A stretch of 64,000 bases of DNA, from positions 372,001-436,000 of the forward strand of contig CAWFFO010000011.1 of the NCBI GenBank assembly GCA_963815135.1. The letters run 5' to 3'. The notes below the pieces were generated by a model. That model saw nothing but the letters and a program-made list of their open reading frames with translations, searched no databases and was not told the origin of the DNA. The DNA is from CAIWTU01 sp963815135. GTDB lineage: Bacteria > Desulfobacterota > Desulfuromonadia > Geobacterales > Geobacteraceae. Position numbers and translations under genes: made by a program. Below are positions 42,442-51,706 of this stretch, in pieces (position 1 is the stretch's first letter; each line of letters opens with the position of its first letter).

Positions 42442-43125
42442 CTACCGACTCCCGAAGATCGCCGTTCCGACCCTAACCAGGGTTGCACCTTCCTCGATGG
42501 CAACCTCGAAATCACCCGACATCCCCATGGAAAGCTCTTTCATTTCGACGCCGGGGATTCCCTCCTCCGCAATCGACTCCGCAAGTTCTCTCAACTGTCT
42601 GAAGAAGGGGCGCGCAGGTTCCGGTTCGTCGTAAAACGGCGGCATGGTCATCAAACCCTTTATCCTCAGATGGGGCAGCCTCGCAATTTCCCTGACGAGC
42701 CGAACCGCTTCCGCCCTGGTTATTCCGGCCTTCGACTCCTCTCCGGATAAGTTGACCTCTACCAGGATATCACAGGTTTTCCCGAGTTTTCCCCACTGCT
42801 TTTCTATTTCCATTGCCAGGGAAAGCCGGTCTACGGAATGGATCAGGGAGACAAGGCCGGCTATATATTTCACCTTGTTGCTTTGCAGGGAGCCGATAAA
42901 GTGCCACTCGACGGACTCTGTTACCAGCGGTGCCTTGGCAGTGAACTCCTGCACATAATTTTCGCCGAAGATTCTCTGTCCCGCTTTCAGCGCTTCAATT
43001 ACCGCCTCTGCAGGCTTGGTCTTGGAAACGGCGACCAGACGCACCGATTCCGGAACGCGTCCGGCCCGAAGCGACACTTTTTCGATTCGTTCCAAAATGT
43101 ATTTAAGGTTATCAGCTATGGACAT
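42442..43125 (-). CDS. yggS: YggS-family PLP homeostasis protein
   Basis: A 227-residue single-domain fold-type-III PLP-binding protein. The PLP lysine is in VRLVAVSKTKPAEAV near residue 36; IFGENYVQEF, WHFIGSLQSNKVKYI and MGMSGDFEVAIEEG are typical of the family. It keeps free PLP balanced in the cell. Converges with lptD with 14 bases between stops. Confidence 0.95.
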   Translation of the reverse strand: MSIADNLKYILERIEKVSLRAGRVPESVRLVAVSKTKPAEAVIEALKAGQRIFGENYVQEFTAKAPLVTESVEWHFIGSLQSNKVKYIAGLVSLIHSVDRLSLAMEIEKQWGKLGKTCDILVEVNLSGEESKAGITRAEAVRLVREIARLPHLRIKGLMTMPPFYDEPEPARPFFRQLRELAESIAEEGIPGVEMKELSMGMSGDFEVAIEEGATLVRVGTAIFGSR

Positions 43126-43336
43126 ATCCGACTCGTTTCATCCTGAATACGGCAACTTGACGGTGATTAACACCGAAATTATCCGGATCGGCACTGCAAG
43201 AACAAATATAATTGATGAGAGAATAAAACTGCTTCAGGGTTTTGTTCGCAAACTTCTAATTCTGTCTGAATCAGTCTTGATCAATTTTTAATCTGCTTTC
43301 TATCCATATTTGCAGGCTCAGTGCCGGCATATTGTG

Positions 43337-43927
43337 TTAAACCGCGCCCATTTCCCGCAGTGCTTCTACGACTTCGCACAGCGGCAGTCCGACCACATTG
43401 GTGTAAGATCCCTCTATTTTTCTGATCATATAAGCCGCCCCCCCCTGGATGGCGTAGGCGCCCGCCTTGTCAAAGGGGCATCCGGTTTCTATATAGGCGT
43501 CGATCTCTTCTTTATGTAACGGCTTGAAATAGACACGGGTGGAAACAGTTCCGTCAATTGCCGAATTCACTTCCTTGTCGTAAACAGTGAAACCGGTGAT
43601 GACTTCGTGGACGTTGCCTGAAAGTTTCGCCAGCATCCGTTCGGCGTCAGACTGATCCTTCGGTTTGCCCATGATTTCACCGTCACACAGGACAATGGTG
43701 TCTGCGCCGATAAAAAACCGTCCCTCGGACTTTCCGGCAACTTCCAGGGCCTTCTCCGTTGCTAGGCGCAGAACATGCTCTGCCGGGGTTTCTCCAGGCT
43801 GATAAATCTCCTCCAGTTCTCCCGGTACGGTTTCGAACCTTATTCCAGCGGTGTCTAAAAGTTCCGCCCGGCGCGGTGATGCCGATGCCAGGATTATTTT
43901 CCCGGAAGTATCGGGTTTTTGCGTCAT
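43337..43927 (-). CDS. maf: Maf-family nucleotide pyrophosphatase
   Basis: A 196-residue protein. ILASASPRRAELL near the N-terminus and FFIGADTIVLCDGEIMGKP are the family motifs, and KAGAYAIQGGAAYMI is the third. Members hydrolyse non-canonical or standard nucleoside triphosphates (m7GTP, dTTP, UTP types) and were first linked to septum control. The ATG overlaps the upstream gene's stop by four bases. Confidence 0.93.
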   Translation of the reverse strand: MTQKPDTSGKIILASASPRRAELLDTAGIRFETVPGELEEIYQPGETPAEHVLRLATEKALEVAGKSEGRFFIGADTIVLCDGEIMGKPKDQSDAERMLAKLSGNVHEVITGFTVYDKEVNSAIDGTVSTRVYFKPLHKEEIDAYIETGCPFDKAGAYAIQGGAAYMIRKIEGSYTNVVGLPLCEVVEALREMGAV

Positions 43928-44124
43928 TTTCTGGAAGTCCTTTTCCTGTAAAGAAAATAAAGGAAAAATCCGCCGAGTATAATCATGCCAAGAAGTATCC
44001 TGGTGGGATCGTTGACGATTAGTCCCGAAATGAGGGAAAGCAGACCCATGATAATCAGCAGGGCTTCGAGGGAGAAGAGTCTGCCGAGAACGGAAATTTC
44101 CTGTTTTTCTTTATCCTTGTCCAT
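43924..44124 (-). CDS. Small two-helix membrane protein
   Basis: A 66-residue protein from ATG 44124. A charged start (MDKDKEKQEISVLGRLFSLE) is followed by two membrane helices (LLIIMGLLSLISGLIV and LGMIILGGFFLYFLY). It overlaps maf by four bases, so is translated with it. Unknown function. Confidence 0.65.
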   Translation of the reverse strand: MDKDKEKQEISVLGRLFSLEALLIIMGLLSLISGLIVNDPTRILLGMIILGGFFLYFLYRKRTSRK

Positions 44125-44310
44125 TTTTAATTTCCAAAGTTGGGTGAAATTCTGATTATTGTCACAAATAGCAGTCAGCAACGTGTAAATGCTTGTAATT
44201 CTTGAATTAAGATGTTATCCACGCGCTTCGCGCTCTAGCGCTGTCTACTCTGCCGAAGCAGCTTTGCCTACGAAGGCCGGGTCGGCGTTCAGGGGCATCC
44301 AAATGTTTGG

Positions 44311-45627
44311 TTATAAATTTTTCCGCCAATCATCCAGATCCGTCAAGGCTCGTTCTGCGAACAGCGATCTGCGCTCCTTCTTTTTAACCCTGCCGGGCAA
44401 TTCCGGGAAGAGTCCGTAATTTATGTTCATCGGCTGGAAGTGCCGGAAATCTGTATTGGTTACATGACGGACGAGAGCACCCATGGCGGTGGTTGCGGGA
44501 GGGACGAACGGTGAAGATCCGCGTGAGAGGACGGTGGCGTTAATTCCAGCTAGAAAGCCGCTTGCCGCCGATTCGACATAACCTTCAACGCCGGTGATCT
44601 GCCCGGCGAACAGAATACGGGGGTCACTTTTCAGCTGCAGGGTATCATGGAGCAGGTGCGGAGAATTGATAAAGGTGTTTCTGTGCATTGAGCCAAGCCT
44701 TACGAATTCGGCATTTTCAAGACCGGGTATCATCCTGAAAATGCGTTTCTGCTCAGGATAGGTTAGCTTGGTCTGGAACCCGACCAGATTGTACATGCTC
44801 CCCTCCCGGTTTTCCAGGCGCAGCTGGACCACGGCATGCGGTTCCCTTCCCGTCCGTGGGTCGACGAGCCCAACCGGTTTCATAGGGCCGAATCTAAGGG
44901 TGTCGATACCCCGTGCGGCAAGTTCCTCGACCGGCATGCATCCTTCGAAATGCACTACTTTCTCGAAATCCCTGGAAGGGACCTTTTCCCCTTCCAGAAG
45001 AGCTTCAACGAATGCACGGTATTGCTCATCGTCCAGAGGGCAGTTAAGATAATCGTCACCATCGCCCTTCCCATAGCGGGAAGCACGGAATATCTTGTAA
45101 TCGTCTATTGATGTGGAGGTCACTATCGGTGCGATGGCATCGTAGAAATAGAGGTAGTCGCCCGTCAGTTTACCGATTGCGGTGGCAAGAGTATCACTGG
45201 TCAGTGGCCCGGACGCTAGAACCACGATTCCGGATTCGGGGATACTGTTGGCTTCTCCGCGGATTACGGAAATCAGGGGATGGGATTCGATATTACTGCT
45301 GATATAGGAGGAAAAAAGTTCCCGGTCAACCGCCAGTGCACCGCCCGCGGGAACTCTCGTTGCATCTGCTGCTTCCATGAAAAGCGACCCCAAACGCCTG
45401 AGTTCTTCCTTGAGGAGGCCGACGGCGTTCTCAAGGGACTCGCCACGCAGGGAATTGGAACAGACCAGTTCTGCAAGTCCGGGCAGGGTGTGGGCCGGGG
45501 AAAACCTTGCAGGCTTCATTTCATGCAGTTTAACGGGAACACCCCGTTCCGCAATCTGCCAGGCCGCCTCGCAGCCCGCAAGCCCGCCGCCGATTATAGT
45601 TATTTCACCAGCCTGATTTTGTTGCAT
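44311..45627 (-). CDS. trmFO: tRNA (uracil-54-C5) methyltransferase, folate-dependent
   Basis: A 438-residue flavoprotein. An FAD-binding GGGLAGCEAAWQIA at the N-terminus, LVCSNSLRGESLENAVGLLK with the cysteine loop, CPLDDEQYRAF, the EGYVESAASGFLAGINA loop and NTDFRHFQPMNINYGLF are all typical of TrmFO. It makes ribothymidine 54 in tRNA with methylenetetrahydrofolate. Lies downstream of topA on the same strand; the 25-base gap holds a GTGACAA repeat unit. Confidence 0.96.
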   Translation of the reverse strand: MQQNQAGEITIIGGGLAGCEAAWQIAERGVPVKLHEMKPARFSPAHTLPGLAELVCSNSLRGESLENAVGLLKEELRRLGSLFMEAADATRVPAGGALAVDRELFSSYISSNIESHPLISVIRGEANSIPESGIVVLASGPLTSDTLATAIGKLTGDYLYFYDAIAPIVTSTSIDDYKIFRASRYGKGDGDDYLNCPLDDEQYRAFVEALLEGEKVPSRDFEKVVHFEGCMPVEELAARGIDTLRFGPMKPVGLVDPRTGREPHAVVQLRLENREGSMYNLVGFQTKLTYPEQKRIFRMIPGLENAEFVRLGSMHRNTFINSPHLLHDTLQLKSDPRILFAGQITGVEGYVESAASGFLAGINATVLSRGSSPFVPPATTAMGALVRHVTNTDFRHFQPMNINYGLFPELPGRVKKKERRSLFAERALTDLDDWRKNL

Positions 45628-45652
45628 TTGAAATCCAGTGACAAGTGACGCG

Positions 45653-47920
45653 TTACTCGTCGCTCTTGTAATCGCATCCTTCCTTGGGGCATTTGAGAAA
45701 TGTGCCCTTTTTCTTGTAAACCTTTTCCACCAGAAGCGGAAAACCGCATTTAGGGCATGGCTTTTCCACGGGGCGGTCCCAAAGGGCGAATTTGCACTGG
45801 GGATAGCGGTTGCATGAATAAAAGAGTTTGCCGTAGCGCGATTTTTTCTCCATCAATTCCCCCTGTCCGCACTCGGGGCAGGTTATGCCGGTTCCCTTCG
45901 GTTTGACCAGGGGCTGAATATTCTTGCATGTCGGATAGGCCGAACAGGCCAGGTATTTTCCGTAACGGCCGCTCTTGATCAGCATCTGGCTTCCGCACAG
46001 GTCACATTTTTCATCCGAATAGACCGGTTCCTCTGCCTCTTTGCTTTCTTTTTCAAGGGAGCGGATGAATTTGCATTCCGGATACCCGGAACAAGCGTAA
46101 AACTTGCCGAACTTGCCCAGTTTGACTACCAGCGGTTTTCCACAATCGGGGCAGACCTGGTCGGTTGCTTCCGTCGTAATTTCCGATTTGCTGATTTCTC
46201 CCTCTTTCTGCTTAAGCAGAGAATAAAAGGGTTCCCAGAATTCCTCCAGGAGAGGCTTCCATTTCTTTTCTCCGCGGGAGACCTGGTCAAGTTCCTCTTC
46301 GAGAGATGCGGTAAAGTTGTAGTCGACGTAATGGGTGAAATGTTTGACCAGCAGGTTGTTAACCACCATGCCGATATCTTCCGGGTGGAAGCGTTTTTTA
46401 TCAAGTTTCACGTATTTGCGTTCTATCAGGGTGTTCATTATGGAGGCATAGGTCGAGGGGCGGCCGATACCGTATTCCTCGAGGGTCTTTACCAGGGTAG
46501 CCTCCGTATAGCGGGGTGGCGGCTGGGTGAAGTGCTGTTGTGGCACTAACTGACGAAGATCCAGTTTTTCTCCCTGTTCGAGAGGTGGGAGAGTTCCCTC
46601 CTTGTCTCCGGCCTCGTCATCAGTACCCTCGATGTAAAGTTTCATGAAGCCGGGGAATCGTATGACTGTGCCCGAGGCCCTGAATTTGTAGCCATCTCCC
46701 GCGTCTATGTCGACGGATGTCTGGTCGAGGAGCGCCTCGGCCATCTGGCAGGCTACGGTCCTCTTCCAGATGAGATCGTAAAGCTTGTACTGGTCCGGTG
46801 TCAGATATTGTTTAATGCTTGCCGGTATTTTCGAGAGATAAGTGGGACGCACGGCTTCATGCGCTTCCTGGGCGTTCTTTGCCTTGTTCTTGAAAAAGCG
46901 CGGTTTGGCAAGGCCATATTCTTTGCCGTAGGTGACGGAAATCAGTTCAGCTGCTTCCTTGAGCGCCTGCTGGGAAAGGACCACGCTGTCCGTACGCATG
47001 TAGGTGATGAGTCCCAGCGGTCCTTCTCCAACGTCTATGCCTTCATAAAGCTTCTGGGCGACCGACATGGTTTTCTTTGCGGAAAAACCGAGCTTCCTGG
47101 CTGCCTCCTGCTGCAGGGTCGAGGTGGTGAAGGGCGGAGAGGGGAGCCGCTTGCGTTCACTGCGGGTGACCTTGTCTACCTGGTAGTTGCGTGCTTCGAG
47201 GGCAAGGAGTAACCTGTCGGCGGCTTCCTTGTCGGGAACGTCGAACTTTCCGAGTTTACCGCTTCCCGCCTCCACAAGGGTTGCGGAGAAATTCTGCCCG
47301 GATGCGTTTGCCAGTTCCGCGTTGATTGTCCAGTATTCCTGGATGTTGAAGACCTTGATTTCCTCTTCCCGTTCGCAGATGAGACGAAGTGCAACGGATT
47401 GTACGCGGCCGGCGGACAGGCCGTAGCGGATTTTTTTCCAGAGAAAAGGGGAAAGGTTGAAACCTACCAGATAGTCGAGAACGGACCTGGCCTGTTGTGC
47501 ATCGACCAGATCGATGGAAATGTCCCGAGGGTTCTGGACGGCATTGATAATTGCATCACGTGTAATTTCGTGGAATACGACTCTTCGAACCGGAAACTTG
47601 TCCTTGGTCTTCGGCTTATCCAGGCCGAGTGCGGCCAGAAGATGCCATGCAATTGCCTCCCCCTCGCGGTCGGGGTCAGTTGCAAGCAAAAGACTGTCAC
47701 TTTTTTCAAGGTCTTTTTTAATGGCCTGAATATGTTTCTTGCTTTCAGGGAGCACGGCATATTTCGGCTCGAATTCGTGTTCTATATCCACTGAACCCTG
47801 TTTGCTCGGCAGGGCACGTACGTGACCGTACGACGCCAGGACCTTGTAATCAGGGCCGAGAAACTTTTCGATTGTCCGCGCTTTGGCGGGTGATTCGACT
47901 ATAACGAGATTTTGCGACAT
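45653..47920 (-). CDS. topA: DNA topoisomerase I
   Basis: A 755-residue type IA topoisomerase. It starts MSQNLVIVESPAKARTIEKF at 47920; an upstream extension is not needed. The Toprim domain has ATDPDREGEAIAWHL. The active-site tyrosine is in GLITYMRTDSVVLS. The C-terminus holds four zinc-ribbon repeats (CPDCGKPLV; CDLCGSQML; CPECGQGEL; CPKCGFPLL). It relaxes negative supercoils. All domains are intact in one frame, unlike many neighbours. Confidence 0.97.
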   Translation of the reverse strand: MSQNLVIVESPAKARTIEKFLGPDYKVLASYGHVRALPSKQGSVDIEHEFEPKYAVLPESKKHIQAIKKDLEKSDSLLLATDPDREGEAIAWHLLAALGLDKPKTKDKFPVRRVVFHEITRDAIINAVQNPRDISIDLVDAQQARSVLDYLVGFNLSPFLWKKIRYGLSAGRVQSVALRLICEREEEIKVFNIQEYWTINAELANASGQNFSATLVEAGSGKLGKFDVPDKEAADRLLLALEARNYQVDKVTRSERKRLPSPPFTTSTLQQEAARKLGFSAKKTMSVAQKLYEGIDVGEGPLGLITYMRTDSVVLSQQALKEAAELISVTYGKEYGLAKPRFFKNKAKNAQEAHEAVRPTYLSKIPASIKQYLTPDQYKLYDLIWKRTVACQMAEALLDQTSVDIDAGDGYKFRASGTVIRFPGFMKLYIEGTDDEAGDKEGTLPPLEQGEKLDLRQLVPQQHFTQPPPRYTEATLVKTLEEYGIGRPSTYASIMNTLIERKYVKLDKKRFHPEDIGMVVNNLLVKHFTHYVDYNFTASLEEELDQVSRGEKKWKPLLEEFWEPFYSLLKQKEGEISKSEITTEATDQVCPDCGKPLVVKLGKFGKFYACSGYPECKFIRSLEKESKEAEEPVYSDEKCDLCGSQMLIKSGRYGKYLACSAYPTCKNIQPLVKPKGTGITCPECGQGELMEKKSRYGKLFYSCNRYPQCKFALWDRPVEKPCPKCGFPLLVEKVYKKKGTFLKCPKEGCDYKSDE

Positions 47921-48056
47921 AATTTCACCGTTTGTCTGGTTTTGATATGGGAGCCTGAAGATTAAGGCAACCGCTTTACCAATGATATCCCTTTGCCCCT
48001 TACGTTTCAACCTTCGCAGGCGCAAAAGAGACGGTCCGGATCATTTTAATCCGTTT

Positions 48057-48548
48057 TCATGTAACGTTAAAATATTTCCCTGGCAACTGGGTTATCATAC
48101 CGTTCAGTTCCAAGCGCAGTAAAATAGCTGAAACTTCACCCACTGTCAACGCGCTTTTCTCCATAATTTCGTCGATATGCAACGGGTATCCCGCCAGCAG
48201 GGTATAAATTCCGGCTTCCCGAGGGCTTAATGTGATTTTTATATCCTGCGCCCGTAATCCTTCTTCAGTCTGCCGGGCGGCAATTCTTCAAGGATGTCTT
48301 CGACCCTCTCCACCAGTTTTGCTCCCTGTTTGATGAGCCTGTTCGTCCCCCTGCTGTTGCCGTAAGTGATGTTGCCGGGGATGTCGAATACATCCCGCCC
48401 CAGAAAAATGCCGCTGATGATCCGGTTTCGCCGCGGGAAATTTTCCGGACGCGGCTCACTGCCCATGGGGAATTCGGATACAAGAGCGCCGTTTTCAGCT
48501 ATTTCGGCGAAAAGCCGCCGGTTTTCCGCTGGATAAATTACTTGACTT
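48057..48548 (-). pseudogene. dprA: dprA, C-terminal fragment (IS-interrupted and frameshifted)
   Basis: From about 48548 leftward the frame reads VIYPAENRRLFAEIAENGAL, then FPMGSEPRPENFPRRNRIIS and RDVFDIPGNI, the conserved C-terminal half of the DprA Rossmann domain. A frame change near 48235 leads to the DprA winged-helix tail (LSPREAGIYTLLAGYPLHID) ending at 48057. The N-terminal fragment lies at 50252-50470, on the far side of an IS200/IS605 element. DprA loads RecA on incoming single-stranded DNA in natural transformation. Confidence 0.8.
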
Positions 48549-48583
48549 CCTCCCCGCCCAGAAGACGGAGATTCCAACGGCAT

Positions 48584-49791
48584 TCAGGCAAAGGCTTGAT
48601 TGCTTCGGTGGGTTCCTGCTGCTGACGGTATGAATGCGCCGTTCACTCCACAGGCTAACCGGGCATGTCCCGCCGTTAAAATGTTACATGCTGCATTAAT
48701 GTCCGCATTGGCTTCATAGCCGCAAGCGATGCATTTAAATATGCTTGCTTCTTGCGGTTGTCGGCGCTATATGCCCGCAAACATTGCATTTCCGGCTGGT
48801 ATTTCGTGCTGGGACTGTGAACTTCCCCGCCTAGCCATGACTTGTTTGTATTCAAGTTGCCGCCTGAATTCAAACCAGCCTTGATCGAGGATGGATTTGT
48901 TAAGTCCTGACTTGGCTTTTACCATTCCTACCCGGTTTTTCGATAGTACCATGCGCGGATTTTGACATGTTCCTTATCTTCAAATCCTCAATACATACAA
49001 TCGCGTGGTTTTGGCTGATTGTGGTAGTGGTCTTATGAAGATAGTCTTTGCCGCAATTGGCAATCCGGGTGTGGAGCTTGTTAAGCTTTAATTTGGCTTT
49101 TTTCCAATTACTACTGAATTTCTTTTTACGTGACATTGCCCGTTGATACTGCGCAAGACGTTGTTGATTTTTCTTAAAGCTGTTGACCGGCTCAAACACG
49201 GTGCCGTCTGACAGGGTGGCAAGCTTGGCAATACCTACGTCGATGCCGATGATCGAGTGAAGGGTGTACCGGTTGTTCAACGTCTCTTTCGGTCTGGATG
49301 CTGATATACCAGCGGCCTCCTGATTGACTGACGGTTACATTCCTGGGGGTGCCTTCGATGATCCGGCTGTTCCGGTACTGAAGCCAGCCGATTTTAGGGA
49401 GGAAGATACGGCTGTTGTCTTGATCGAGCTTGAATTGCTTGGGGTCTGGATAGCGGAAAGAGTCGCCTTGACCTTTCTTTTTGAATCTGGGGAAGTCCGC
49501 ACGTTTGGCAAAGAAGTTTTTATAGGCTCGTTCCAAATCCTTCAAGGTGTGCTGAAGAGGATGTATAGGGGCTTCCGAAAGCCATTCCGTCTCGGGTGTG
49601 TGCCTCCATTCGGTAAGTAGTTTTGCCATTGCAACGTAGCCAATGAACTTATTACCGGCTTCGCGGTTTTCCTGCTGCAGCGCGAGCGCCTTATTGAATA
49701 TGAACCGACATGAACCGGCAAAACGGCGTAATATACGTTCTTCCGTCTCATTGGTCTTCAACTGGTATTTATAGGCTTGCAAACGCTTCAT
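48584..49791 (-). pseudogene. tnpB: TnpB RNA-guided nuclease of the IS element, frameshifted
   Basis: About 400 residues when frames are joined. The N-terminus MKRLQAYKYQLKTNETEERI is typical. RuvC-like catalytic positions are visible: Asp in IIGIDVGIAKLATL, Glu in HAIVCIEDLKIRNMSK, and the last Asp in NADINAACNIL. The zinc finger CNVCGH ... CIACGY lies between the last two. Breaks lie near 49245, 48930 and 48785. Intact TnpB cuts DNA guided by an RNA from the element's end and keeps the element from being lost. As read here it would be inactive. Confidence 0.85.
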
Positions 49792-49813
49792 GGTTTGTAT
49801 TATACTTTGGCCT

Positions 49814-50227
49814 ATGAGAAATAACAACGAAATTACGACATGGTAGACACTGTGTTTTCAAGATGCATGCTCATTTGGTCTTTGTGACAAAATACAGAAA
49901 GCATGTGTTCGACAAAGATGCAATTGAGCGTTTACGAGTGATCTTTGCAAGCGTTTGTACCAATTTTGATGCTTCGCTTACTGAAATGAATGGTGAAGAT
50001 AACCATGTTCATCTGCTGGTTGAATATCCGCCTAAAGTAGCGATTGCCGCCCTGGTCAACAGCCTGAAAGGTGTTTCCAGCGGCTCCTACGTAAGCAAAG
50101 GCCGGATATTGAAAAACGATATTGGAAAAACATGCTATGGAGTCCTTCATATTTTGCAGCCTCTTGCGGCGGTGCGCCGATAGCTATTATTCAGCAGTAT
50201 GTTGAACAGCAACAGACACCAGATTAA
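49814..50227 (+). pseudogene. tnpA: TnpA Y1 transposase of the IS element, frameshifted
   Basis: About 137 residues across two frame changes (near 49835 and 50085). The HUH motif is in NGEDNHVHLLVEYPP. The catalytic-tyrosine region follows: LVNSLKGVSS, LLRKQRPDIEKRYW, SPSYFAASCGGAPI, ending VEQQQTPD. Y1 transposases excise and insert single-stranded DNA. It is divergent from tnpB. Confidence 0.85.
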
Positions 50228-50251
50228 GACCTTTGCTATCCTTCCCCGCCC

Positions 50252-50470
50252 TGAACGACGGCCCGGTTTTCCGCCTCGGCTTCGGCCCTTAAATCATGGC
50301 TTCCAATGCAGGCAACCGTCTCCGGGCGTATCCCTCCGACCGGACGCCAGTTCTTCTGCAGACACCTTGAAAACATTCTCGGCGGAGCCGAACCGGTCCA
50401 GCAACCGACGGAAGGTCACATTCCCCACATGGGGGACGCTTTTGAGGGCAAACCAGAATAAATAGTCCAT
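50252..50470 (-). pseudogene. dprA: dprA, N-terminal fragment
   Basis: ATG 50470 begins MDYLFWFALKSVPHVGNVTF, then RRLLDRFGSAENVFKVSAEE, the SAM-like N-terminal part of DprA. A one-base shift near 50345 continues GGIRPETVACIGSHDLRAEA until the IS end. The middle of DprA, including the GSR and GxDxxAH nucleotide-fold motifs (roughly 120 residues), is absent between the two fragments. Confidence 0.75.
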
Positions 50471-50513
50471 GTTTTATATTTGATATGGGATATGGATATG
50501 CTGCCCAAAAAAT

Positions 50514-50548
50514 AAAAAAGGACTGGTCTTATCAACCAGTCCTTTTTT
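50514..50548. terminator. Bidirectional hairpin terminator
   Basis: AAAAAAGGACTGGT (50514-50527) and ACCAGTCCTTTTTT (50535-50548) pair perfectly over 14 bases with a 7-base loop. On the minus strand it terminates the LysM gene, 15 bases after its stop. Confidence 0.92.
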
Positions 50549-50563
50549 GCTCCGGGGAGTGTG

Positions 50564-51583
50564 TCAGTTTTTGTTCAGAACAACCTTGTCTCCTCTATAA
50601 ATTTCCTTGGTGCTTTTGACAATCAGGGCCGTGGACGTATTTTCCCCCGTATCGACAACCACCACCGCACCGATAACATCCTGCGGAAGTTCCCCGACGT
50701 CCCTGTTAGTGTACAGTTTGTCCGGTTTTACGTCCCGAACCACATATAACAGGTTGCCGGTTTCAAGACCCTGCTTTTTGCCGAGGTCCAGGTACACGAT
50801 TTCGCCGGTTCCGGTGGTTATGATGTTATGCCGGGCCGAAACGATATATCCATGAAGGTTCTTTTTGGCGGCTTTGAGATATATTTCCCGCTTGCGGTTA
50901 CGATACGGCATGAGATACGCTCCCGGGCTGACTTCCTGGTAAACATTCGTGATTACCGCCTTGGAGTTTTCCTTTTCAAGATCGGTGAGCTTCAGGCTTC
51001 CGAGTGATTCAACCCGGTTGCCGAGAACCGCTCCGGTAACCGGATGTTTTACAACTTCCATTTTTTTGTAAATCGAAAAGCGTTCACCGGCCTTCGCCCC
51101 GCTGCTTCTGCCTATGTCGGTATAAACAATATCATCCGTTCCGACAATCAACCTGTCATTATTTGTCACAATTATGTAGCCCGCAGGGCTCATTTTTTTC
51201 TCGAGGATAAAACCTTCCGAGCCGATGACCGGAAAAGACTGCTCTTCGGCAACTTCTGCTTCCGGAGCTTTTACCTTTACATGCTTGCGTGTGACAGACG
51301 GCGGAGTTTGAGCCGCAACCGGCATCTCTTCTATCTCGATCCTGTCGGGATAGATCTTAACCCTCTGCCCCGGGAATATCAGATGCGGATTGGTTATCTT
51401 CGGGTTGCGGGCCCAGAGGTTTGGCCAGTAGAATGGATCTTTCAGAAAGCGGTCTGACAGTCCCCACAGGGTATCGCCTTTCTTGATGACATAGATGACG
51501 GGTTCGTCTGGCTGGGCAAGTGCCGAAAGGGGGATGGCCAAGGCGCAAACTGAGATAAGAACAGCAATCAGGATTCTTTTCAT
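50564..51583 (-). CDS. Secreted LysM-domain protein
   Basis: A 339-residue protein from ATG 51583 (GAGGTGAG upstream). A signal peptide (residues 1-24, cut at ALA-Q) is followed by a LysM domain (YVIKKGDTLWGLSDRFLKDP to GQRVKIYP) that should bind peptidoglycan. The rest, about 120-339, has two repeated regions, each with a segment like the VYLDLGKKQGLETGNLLYVV seen in the second, and no enzyme motif. Similar LysM proteins in this group are often near dprA and topA, as here. Confidence 0.85.
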   Translation of the reverse strand: MKRILIAVLISVCALAIPLSALAQPDEPVIYVIKKGDTLWGLSDRFLKDPFYWPNLWARNPKITNPHLIFPGQRVKIYPDRIEIEEMPVAAQTPPSVTRKHVKVKAPEAEVAEEQSFPVIGSEGFILEKKMSPAGYIIVTNNDRLIVGTDDIVYTDIGRSSGAKAGERFSIYKKMEVVKHPVTGAVLGNRVESLGSLKLTDLEKENSKAVITNVYQEVSPGAYLMPYRNRKREIYLKAAKKNLHGYIVSARHNIITTGTGEIVYLDLGKKQGLETGNLLYVVRDVKPDKLYTNRDVGELPQDVIGAVVVVDTGENTSTALIVKSTKEIYRGDKVVLNKN

Positions 51584-51706
51584 ACTCACCTCGTGGTATT
51601 TTCCATTTTTTGACATCGGTAAAATCTTTCCCAGGGTGATAATTAAGCAAGAAATGTTCCTTGTCTAAACCTCAGGAATTTGAACGGTCTTGAGCTCTCA
51701 CGATTT

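Larger units (their letters stand above)
48540..50252. mobile_element. IS200/IS605-family insertion sequence inside dprA
   Basis: Divergent tnpA (rightward) and tnpB (leftward) with 22 bases between starts, as in IS605-type elements. Near both outer ends a CCCCGCCC motif occurs (about 48552 and 50240), with a possible hairpin at the tnpB 3' end. Boundaries are set from where DprA similarity stops and are uncertain by about 15 bases. Elements of this type insert without target duplication, and none is seen. Confidence 0.82.
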
